A stretch of DNA of 44,309 nucleotides from Sphingomonas sp. S2M10 (GTDB lineage Bacteria > Pseudomonadota > Alphaproteobacteria > Sphingomonadales > Sphingomonadaceae). The notes beneath the pieces were generated by a model, which saw only the letters and a program-made list of their open reading frames with translations, had not been told where the DNA came from and did no database searches. The position numbers and the translations under genes are program-made. Each line of letters opens with the position of its first letter. Within the stretch, counting starts at the first letter, position 1. Where the stretch lies: NCBI RefSeq assembly GCF_012650175.1, contig NZ_JAAILI010000016.1:1-44309 (forward strand), written 5' to 3'. Shown here piece by piece: positions 31,404 to 37,202 of the stretch.

Positions 31404-31420
31404 CTAGCGCACTTCGCTAG
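31404..31420. promoter_or_regulatory. Palindrome in the putative retron promoter
   Basis: CTAGCG-CACTT-CGCTAG is a perfect 6-bp inverted repeat. On the minus strand TTGACT overlaps its upstream edge and could be a -35 box, although the -10 (CATCAC) is poor. Its place suits an operator for the XRE protein. Confidence 0.4.
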
Positions 31421-31590
31421 TCAACGAATAAAATCCGCTCACAGCGAATTTATTGCTCTGCCTAAGCGGCGGCCGACGACGTTCCGCCCTTCCCTGCCAT
31501 GCGACTGGACGACTCGATGCCAATCTACCGGCGAGCAGGTCATTATGTCTGAAGCTTGCGGGCTGCGTGCCAGCGCCGCAGATAAGCCAA

Positions 31591-31613
31591 GGGCCGCCCT
31601 TTTGAGGCGGCCC
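31591..31613. terminator. GC-rich hairpin, possible terminator
   Basis: A perfect 8-bp stem GGGCCGCC/GGCGGCCC with loop CTTTTGA lies between the toxin gene and the retron leader. The stem is the same as that of the hairpin after ssb. It has no T-run. Confidence 0.4.
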
Positions 31614-31731
31614 CGACCATTTAGTTCCCTCGCGGGAAACGGACACTCCCCAGGGGGAGGCCGCGCGTGCTCCCCATGTAGAAACCCATCCCTTACGATT
31701 CAACTAAAATCTGAAAGGACATCAACCGGCC

Positions 31732-32181
31732 TTACGCGCCGGAACCGGTGGGCGTAGGCGGCACCCCCTGAGGCGGCGACGGGGGCGTCGAGGGCACCGG
31801 CAGCCAGGCCAACACAAGGCGCAGCATGTCGTCGAACTCCCCGACCGGCATTCGCATGATGCCGCCTTTGTCAGGGATTAGCCGGCTCACCGCCACGGTC
31901 GTCAGCTTGTCGCAGATCGCGAACGCCGCCCGACCGTCAATCGTGGTCTGCAGCGGAAAGGCCCACTTGTTTCCTGGCTGCGCTGCCGTCGAGCAGGGCA
32001 CCACCGTGACCGCGCCATGCAGCGTGTTCTTGAACGACACGATGATGACGGGGCGCCGCTTCCAGAACTCCGGGAGCTGGGCGTCTTGCGGAAAGTCACA
32101 CCAGTAGAGCTGACGGATGCTTGGCGCGGCCGTAACCCTCGGTTCCACTTTCGGGGGTGGATCTTGGATATGCGCGTTCAC
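31732..32181 (-). CDS. PemK/MazF-family toxin
   Basis: A 149-aa protein with the MazF/PemK core: LYWCDFP, RRPVIIVSFKNTLHGAVTVV, PCST (62-65), and AICDKLTTVAVSRL. These endoribonucleases cut mRNA. The N-terminal 20 and C-terminal 25 residues (PSTPPSPPQGVPPTPTGSG) are proline-rich extensions not normal for MazF. The start overlaps the stop of the upstream winged-helix gene as ATGA. No AbrB- or RHH-type antitoxin is adjacent, so either the winged-helix protein serves as antitoxin or the gene has been recruited to another task. Confidence 0.78.
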   Translation of the reverse strand: MNAHIQDPPPKVEPRVTAAPSIRQLYWCDFPQDAQLPEFWKRRPVIIVSFKNTLHGAVTVVPCSTAAQPGNKWAFPLQTTIDGRAAFAICDKLTTVAVSRLIPDKGGIMRMPVGEFDDMLRLVLAWLPVPSTPPSPPQGVPPTPTGSGA

Positions 32182-32663
32182 TCGTCGTCATCCTGTACCA
32201 GACGCAGCTTAGGCGCCCCGGCCCGGTTCTGACGGCGCTTCGCCAACTCGGCCTTGTCCTTGATCTCAGCCAGCTTCTCGACCGCGAACGGCGCTACTGC
32301 CTTAATCAGCCCATCGAGATGGTAGATGTTGGTGCGGCTGCCGGTTTCGGTCCGCCGCTCCTCGCGACGGATATACCCTGCCCCCTCCAGCGCAGCGATG
32401 TGCTTCTGGATCGTGCGCGGATGAACGTCCATCGCCTTCGCCATCGTGGTCTTGGACGGAAAGGGCTTGCCCTCCGCCGTCCACCATTTGCTCGCCAGAT
32501 ACACGATGATGTTGAGATCGAGCGGCGACAGCATGAGCTGGCGCTGATTTTCGATGATGACGCTCGGCAATGCAGTCCAGCCCGCATCCATCAGCGGCTT
32601 GGTCCACTTCTTCTCATTCGTTCGCAGATCGGCGCTGCTGTCCTTTTGCTTTTTCGCAGCCAT
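32178..32663 (-). CDS. Winged-helix protein coupled to the MazF-like toxin
   Basis: A 161-aa protein starting at ATG 32663 behind AAAGGA. A helix-turn-helix of the HTH_36/MarR-like type is at about residues 68-100 (PSKTTMAKAMDVHPRTIQKH, then IAALEGAGYIRR). LSPLDLNIIVYLASKWW precedes it and resembles plasmid replication/regulatory wHTH proteins. The C-terminal tail ends in a run of acid residues (VQDDDE). It is the first gene of a two-gene operon with the toxin. A role as repressor and possibly antitoxin is inferred from the overlap. Confidence 0.75.
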   Translation of the reverse strand: MAAKKQKDSSADLRTNEKKWTKPLMDAGWTALPSVIIENQRQLMLSPLDLNIIVYLASKWWTAEGKPFPSKTTMAKAMDVHPRTIQKHIAALEGAGYIRREERRTETGSRTNIYHLDGLIKAVAPFAVEKLAEIKDKAELAKRRQNRAGAPKLRLVQDDDE

Positions 32664-33263
32664 GTGATTATCCTTTCTGGCTGCAAATATGCCCCTCGCG
32701 CGAAGGGGATTCAAGTTTGAGGGGGCGGCACTAGGGGCGCCCCACAGGGCGCGCAGGCCGCCCCCTCCCCGGCCCTTTGGACCGCCCACCCGGGAGCCGC
32801 ACGGGGCCTACAAAGCATAGGACATCCCCATATAGGAACCGCTCAGGGTACACTCCTGGCGTATCAACCGAGGATAAACCCAGCGGGAGCCCCCACGGCC
32901 TCCCCCTCTCCCCGTGTTTTCCTATTCGCGCTGCCGCAAGGCAGGTGTGCCACGTGGCACACCCCCCATGACACGCCTGGAGCGTGGCACAGCTTGTTGG
33001 GCACGCTGCCCTCCCCCGGAGGCCAGACCGGTGCCGGGGAACACCAAGGGCGGCTGCCCTTTCGTTCCCGAACGACAATCAGGCCCCCCGTGTAATCCGC
33101 CAAACGCGGCACCCGACGCCCTGCGGAGCGTCGGCCGCGCTAGGCGGCTCGCCCGCGCCAGAGGCCAGATTCTCGCCCTCCCTCCCCATCCCGTTCCTCG
33201 CCGGAAAGGCAGAGCCGGTTGCTGTTGCGACCGGCTTTCAGCCTCAAAGGAAAGGAAGACATC
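32664..33263. other. 600-bp non-coding region with operator-like hairpin and parS copy 4
   Basis: Immediately upstream of the winged-helix gene lies CCCCTCGCGCGAAGGGG (32692-32708), an inverted repeat that may be its operator. The parS-like palindrome is at 32944-32963. GC-rich inverted repeats such as GGGGCGCCCC occur near 32736. A long minus-strand open frame covering much of this region runs on antisense into ardC and has improbable composition, so I treat the region as non-coding. Confidence 0.5.
32944..32963. promoter_or_regulatory. parS-like palindrome, copy 4
   Basis: A perfect 20-bp GGTGTGCCACGTGGCACACC, identical to copies 2 and 3, in the intergenic region between the toxin operon and ardC. 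Confidence 0.7.
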
Positions 33264-34187
33264 ATGGGACGGATCACCGACAATCGAGCCGACATCTATC
33301 AGGAAATCACCGATCAGATGATCGCGATGATCGAGGCCGGCACCCGGCCGTGGTCGAAATCGTGGAATGGCAGCACCGCACCGAATATCCCGCTCCGCTC
33401 GACCGGCGTTCCCTATCGGGGCATCAACGTCCTGACCCTTTGGGTTGCCGCCATGACCAAGGGCTATGCCTCTCCGCATTGGCTGACCTTCAAGCAAGCG
33501 CTTGCGCTTGGTGGATGCGTCCGCAAGGGCGAGAAGGGTTCGACCGTCGTCTATGCCAACAAGATCGAGGTTGACGCCGACAAGGGTGGAGAGAGCAGCG
33601 AGGACGGCAAGCGTCAGGTGGCGTTTCTTAAGCGCTATACCGTTTTCAATGCCGAGCAGATCGATGGCATCGAGGCGAAATATCCAACCCCCGCGCCGAT
33701 CATCACCGCAACCAATCCCGATGAGCGGGATGCCGAGCTGGACGCGCTTTTCGCTCGCATCTCCGTCACCCTTAAACACTTCGGATCGCAGCCCTATTAT
33801 CAGCCGAGCGGCGATCATGTGGTCATGCCCGAGTTTGCCGATTTCCACACCAGCGATGACTATTATTCGACCCTAGCGCACGAACTTTGCCACGCGACGG
33901 GACATGTTGACCGACTTGCCCGTCCCTCTCTCATTTCCACGAAGCGCGAGGACTACGCCCGAGAGGAATTGGTTGCCGAGCTAGGGGCGGCGTTCGTCAG
34001 CGCGACCATCGGCATCAAGCTTCACGACCGTGAAGACCACGCCGCCTATCTGGCGAGTTGGCTACAGGCCCTGCGCAACGACAAGCGGTGCATCTTCACC
34101 GCCGCCCGCCTAGCCCAGGACGCGTCCGACTGGCTCTTGAGCCGCATGGCCGTTGAGACGGCCCCTGAACTGGACGAGCCGGCATGA
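33264..34187 (+). CDS. ardC: ArdC-family antirestriction protein
   Basis: A 307-aa ArdC homologue. The N-terminal ssDNA-binding domain shows PWSKSWNGSTAPNIPLRSTG and the family block GVPYRGINVLTLWVAAMTKG, followed by FKQALALGGCVRKGEKGS. The C-terminal metalloprotease-like domain has HELCHATGH (206-214) and REELVAELGAAF as the zinc-binding Glu segment. ArdC protects incoming single-stranded plasmid DNA from restriction during conjugation. The ATG at 33264 has AAAGGAAAG upstream; a start at 33219 is less likely. A strong hairpin follows the stop. Confidence 0.9.
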   Translation: MGRITDNRADIYQEITDQMIAMIEAGTRPWSKSWNGSTAPNIPLRSTGVPYRGINVLTLWVAAMTKGYASPHWLTFKQALALGGCVRKGEKGSTVVYANKIEVDADKGGESSEDGKRQVAFLKRYTVFNAEQIDGIEAKYPTPAPIITATNPDERDAELDALFARISVTLKHFGSQPYYQPSGDHVVMPEFADFHTSDDYYSTLAHELCHATGHVDRLARPSLISTKREDYAREELVAELGAAFVSATIGIKLHDREDHAAYLASWLQALRNDKRCIFTAARLAQDASDWLLSRMAVETAPELDEPA

Positions 34188-34193
34188 GCGCCC

Positions 34194-34227
34194 CCACGTC
34201 CCGGCCCCGACGAGGGCCGGGACGTGG
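34194..34227 (+). terminator. Strong hairpin after ardC
   Basis: A perfect 14-bp stem, CCACGTCCCGGCCC paired with GGGCCGGGACGTGG around a 6-nt loop, begins 6 nt after the ardC stop. No T-run follows, so it may act as a transcript-stabilizing or rho-dependent end rather than a classical terminator. Confidence 0.5.
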
Positions 34228-34307
34228 CGGCGCGACTGGCCTATGATCCCAAAATCACGACCGTCGCCATCATTGACGGCGGTGAGCGCCACCTTTTCAA
34301 TCAGCCG

Positions 34308-34694
34308 CTACTTTCGGGGTTGCCGACGTGCAAGCCAGGTGCGCATTTCGGCGATCTCGCGCCTTTGGGTTGCCACCACTGCGGCCGCGAGGCGGCGCAC
34401 GGCGGGATCTCGGCCATACTTCAATTCGATTTCAGCCATCGCGATAGCGCCTTCATGATGGGGAATCATCGCGCGCATAAAATCGGCGTCGGCATCACCC
34501 GTGAAGGCTACGTCCATATCGCCATGCATCTTGGCATTTGCGGCCCGGTAGGCCCGCGTAGCGGGCGGCTCGTTTAGCGAGCCTGACACGGCACCAGTTG
34601 ACCCATGCTGGGTATGCTGTGCCTTCGCGGAAAGCGGGGTTAAGACGGCGGTCATTGCCAGCATCAGCGCGAACGGCCTGTTGCTTCCGATCAT
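34308..34694 (-). CDS. DUF305 (CopM-like) periplasmic metal-associated protein
   Basis: A 128-aa secreted protein with a signal peptide (to about AKA, residue 25). The DUF305 helical core carries KMHGDM (56-60) and [17 protein letters not shown] (72-88). The His/Met clusters resemble copper- or silver-binding sites of CopM. It is the last gene of the minus-strand metal island. Metal binding in the periplasm is known for relatives; the specific metal here is inferred. Confidence 0.85.
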   Translation of the reverse strand: MIGSNRPFALMLAMTAVLTPLSAKAQHTQHGSTGAVSGSLNEPPATRAYRAANAKMHGDMDVAFTGDADADFMRAMIPHHEGAIAMAEIELKYGRDPAVRRLAAAVVATQRREIAEMRTWLARRQPRK

Positions 34695-34752
34695 TACGAT
34701 TCTTCTCCAGTGATAGTGATTTGGTTCATGGGGCGGGCGAAGGTGGCTCGCT

Positions 34753-34983
34753 TCAGCGTCCAGACTGCCGCCCCGCCGCCGCGTCGAGCTCGGCCACGGC
34801 TTGCGCCGCGGCCTCGCAGTCGCTGCCGGTCTCTTGGCCCCGCTCGCAGCGTGTGACGACCAGTCTCGCCTCTTCCGCGTGGAAGCGGAAATAGCCGGCG
34901 TCGCGTGGTTTAATCAGCCCGCATCCGGACAGAACGATTGTTGCGGCAACGGCGATGATCGCCTGCTGCTTGCTGTTCCCCAT
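34753..34983 (-). CDS. EexN-like lipoprotein
   Basis: A 76-aa lipoprotein with lipobox LSGC (signal about 20 residues). A mature part with two further cysteines (VVTRCERG and [11 protein letters not shown]) follows [11 protein letters not shown], the pattern of EexN entry-exclusion lipoproteins encoded with VirB-type T4SS operons. The ATG at 34983 overlaps the upstream stop (TAATG) and lies behind GAGAGGA. Here it sits behind dedA in the metal island, away from any T4SS. Family match is by pattern only. Confidence 0.6.
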   Translation of the reverse strand: MGNSKQQAIIAVAATIVLSGCGLIKPRDAGYFRFHAEEARLVVTRCERGQETGSDCEAAAQAVAELDAAAGRQSGR

Positions 34984-35204
34984 TATGTCGATCCTCTCCA
35001 TATTCCGGCCCAACGCCACTTCCCTCCGTTGCGACGCCATGCGTGAAATCCGCTGCGGTGAAGCCTTCCAACCAATCTGATGAGGATGATCGCGCTGGCT
35101 GGTGAGATCAGGCTAAAGGCACGTGCAAAGCGTGTGATGCGGACAAGCATCGAAGCTGCCATGAGCCAAAGGCCGGCAGGAAACGCGGGCAGCAGGTCAG
35201 CCAT
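34983..35204 (-). CDS. Small membrane protein, 73 aa
   Basis: The frame begins at ATG 35204, overlapping the dedA stop by 1 nt, and ends overlapping the EexN-like start. It contains two hydrophobic stretches (FPAGLWLMAASMLVRI and FSLISPASAIILIRLVG) and a Trp/Arg-rich C-terminus. The precise overlaps on both sides argue for a real gene. No family recognised. Confidence 0.5.
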   Translation of the reverse strand: MADLLPAFPAGLWLMAASMLVRITRFARAFSLISPASAIILIRLVGRLHRSGFHAWRRNGGKWRWAGIWRGST

Positions 35205-35812
35205 CAATGGCCACCCCTTGATCGCCCGAAAGTCGCGACCCGCCAAAGATACCAGATGACGGCCAGCGCGAGCACGGCGTTGCTGACCGGTTCGATGACG
35301 CTCGCCACCTGGCTATAGCGTTCGCCCAGCTCATAGCCCGCCAGCACGAGGATAACGGTCCATATGGCCGAGCCGGTGAGCGTCGAGACCAAGAATGGAC
35401 CAAGGGGCATCCCGCTGACCCCTGCGGGCACCGAAATCAGGGTCCGGACTCCCGGGACCATGCGCCCGAACAGAACCGCCCAACGACCGTAGCGGTCGAA
35501 CCAGCGGTCGACATGATCGACCTCACCGGGCGTCAACGTCAGCCATCGGCCGTGGCGGGAAGCAAAGCGCTTCAATCGTTCGATGCCGATCCAGCGGCCG
35601 ACATAGTACCACAGCACCGCCCCTGCAGCCGATCCGAGGGTGCCGGCGATTGCCACCACCCACAGCGAGCCGCGCCCCTGCGCAGCGGTGTAGCCGGCAA
35701 GTGGCAAAATCACTTCCGACGGAATTGGCGGAAAGACATTTTCGGCCAGCATCAGCAGGAAGACGCCAAAGCCGCCGAGTGACGCGAGGATCGATGTTAT
35801 GATGTCGAACAC
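35204..35812 (-). CDS. DedA-family membrane protein
   Basis: A 202-aa DedA/VTT-domain protein: FPPIPSEVILPLAGY, GSAAGAVLWYYVGRWIG, FGRMVPGVRTLISVPAGVSG with the conserved Arg-x(n)-Gly/Pro motif, and C-terminal helices. DedA proteins flip undecaprenyl phosphate or phospholipids and support envelope homeostasis. It is a member of the minus-strand metal island. Its own link to metals is unclear. Confidence 0.88.
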   Translation of the reverse strand: MFDIITSILASLGGFGVFLLMLAENVFPPIPSEVILPLAGYTAAQGRGSLWVVAIAGTLGSAAGAVLWYYVGRWIGIERLKRFASRHGRWLTLTPGEVDHVDRWFDRYGRWAVLFGRMVPGVRTLISVPAGVSGMPLGPFLVSTLTGSAIWTVILVLAGYELGERYSQVASVIEPVSNAVLALAVIWYLWRVATFGRSRGGH

Positions 35813-35882
35813 AAACCAGCCTCGTCAGAAGATCCAATAAGGGATCGCACAGGCCGCATCCATCGGCTCGCCCAAGGGCTCG

Positions 35883-36338
35883 TCATCGGCTCGCCGAGCT
35901 GCCGACGTCGCCATTGGTGGCGCGCTTGAGCGGACGAGAGCAGCGCAGGGTGAGGAAGGTGGTAGCGCTCAGGATGAAGGCGATGTCGTATAGGCCGTAG
36001 CCCACGGCCGCGCCGAGCGCGCCAGTCGCCCACAGACTGGCCGCCGTCGCTGTGCCTGACGCCTTGTCGCCCTTCTTCAGAATCGCGCCGCCCCCGATGA
36101 AGCCGACACCCGTAATCAGACCTTCGAGCAACCTGGCTTGCGCTGGAGACGTGCGGCCGAGGATCGCAATGCCCACCAGCACGAAGCCGCAACTGGCGAT
36201 GGCAACCAACGGGAATGTACGGATGCCTGCGCTGCGGGCGTCGTTCTCGCGATCCCAGCCAACAGGAAGGGCGAGCGCGTAGGCGATGGCGAGACTGATG
36301 ATATGGGTGGTTATCTCCCACCACGAGCTTTGAAACAT
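35883..36338 (-). CDS. MgtC/SapB-family membrane protein
   Basis: A 151-aa membrane protein with the MgtC family block LPVGWDRENDARSAGIRTFP and GLITGVGFIGGGAILKKGD, followed by ATAASLWATGALGAAVGYG. It lacks the long C-terminal ACT-like domain of MgtC proper and ends in a short polar tail. MgtC-like proteins are linked with magnesium limitation and envelope energetics. It lies 70 bp from dedA on the same strand. Confidence 0.88.
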   Translation of the reverse strand: MFQSSWWEITTHIISLAIAYALALPVGWDRENDARSAGIRTFPLVAIASCGFVLVGIAILGRTSPAQARLLEGLITGVGFIGGGAILKKGDKASGTATAASLWATGALGAAVGYGLYDIAFILSATTFLTLRCSRPLKRATNGDVGSSASR

Positions 36339-36429
36339 GCCGGCCTGCCTGTTCTACGCGATTGCTCCAGATCGGAGGTAAAGGGGTAAGGTCGGGCCGA
36401 GAGTCCCACAGACGTTCAGGCCCAAGGCG

Positions 36430-36453
36430 GGGATCGCGAACATCGGCGATCCC
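36430..36453 (-). terminator. Hairpin at the end of the HAD gene
   Basis: GGGATCGC/GCGATCCC forms an 8-bp stem with an 8-nt loop, overlapping the HAD stop codon. There is no clear T-run; it may end or stabilize the transcript from the ATPase-HAD genes. Confidence 0.35.
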
Positions 36454-37202
36454 TACCGGTGCAGACATGCGATGATGGCAGTCACGACGGCGGTGGTTTC
36501 CGCAACGTCGCGCACTCTCACCGTATCGAGGCCAATTTCAGCGGCGGGATAGTCATTCCCACCGGGGAAGATCGCATCGCCGATGAACAGCATCCCGTCG
36601 AGCGGGACGCCGCTTTCAGCACTCAAGCGCTTCAGGCCATAGCCCTTGTCCACCCCTGCCCTGGTCACGTCGATCGATGTCGTGCCACCTAGATTGATCG
36701 AGAGGTCCGGCAGCGTCGCGCGCAACGTGGCCTGCAACGCGGTCCTCTTCTTTCGGTCAGGATCCCACGCTTCCTTTTCCTTTAGCGGCGCTGCCTGCCC
36801 CAGCCCCGAAAAGGTAATCTGGCTGCCCCGGTCCTCAATCCGTTCGCCCCAGATACGTTCGTCGGCGAGGCCGGCATCGGTCAGGGCCTGATCGAAGGCC
36901 GCGCGGATCGTCGCCTTCTCTGCATCGTCGAACAGCTCGGCATAGACTGCGCGCCAAGCGCCATTGATGAACCGATAGAGTTTTGTGCCTGTGGTCGGCA
37001 TCAACCAGAGACGGTCAAGCGCGGCGCCGGCAGGAAGACGCGAGGCGACCTGCTTTTCGAACTGCGGCCAGTCCCCGCCCGAGATCACCGCCACATCCGT
37101 GACGGCGAGCAATCGGGCGAGGGTTGCGGCCATATCTTCCGATAGCGGCCGCTTGCTCTCGGCAAGCGTGCCGTCGAGGTCGAAGGCGATCATCCACTTC
37201 AT
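36453..37202 (-). CDS. HAD-superfamily (IIB) phosphatase
   Basis: A 249-aa HAD hydrolase. Motif I is FDLDGTLAE (D8, D10), motif II VISGGDW, and motif IV FIGDAIFPGGND; a cap domain of the phosphomannomutase/sucrose-phosphatase type lies between. Substrate is unknown. The start overlaps the P-type ATPase stop by 4 nt (ATGA), so it is translated together with a metal pump. This combination recurs in heavy-metal islands but its meaning is not established as far as I know. Confidence 0.85.
   Translation of the reverse strand: MKWMIAFDLDGTLAESKRPLSEDMAATLARLLAVTDVAVISGGDWPQFEKQVASRLPAGAALDRLWLMPTTGTKLYRFINGAWRAVYAELFDDAEKATIRAAFDQALTDAGLADERIWGERIEDRGSQITFSGLGQAAPLKEKEAWDPDRKKRTALQATLRATLPDLSINLGGTTSIDVTRAGVDKGYGLKRLSAESGVPLDGMLFIGDAIFPGGNDYPAAEIGLDTVRVRDVAETTAVVTAIIACLHR

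Larger units (their letters stand above)
31163..31731. other. Non-coding leader of the retron operon
   Basis: This stretch of about 570 bp has no credible gene. It contains the candidate structured RNA (31190-31400), a palindrome at 31404-31420 and a GC hairpin at 31591-31613. It also holds smaller inverted repeats (TTCCC/GGGAA at about 31623, CTCCCC/GGGGAG at about 31645). Confidence 0.5.

Noticed and set aside
31404..31703. 99-aa minus-strand frame upstream of the retron
   Set aside because: Runs through the hairpin 31591-31613 and other inverted repeats; no ribosome site; the region is better explained as regulatory or RNA.
32922..33848. 308-aa minus-strand open frame
   Set aside because: Antisense to ardC and across the parS-containing intergenic region; composition is improbable and ardC is clearly the real gene.
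34224..34577. 117-aa plus-strand frame after ardC
   Set aside because: Mostly antisense to the DUF305 gene; its first 25 codons could be a relic but cannot be supported.
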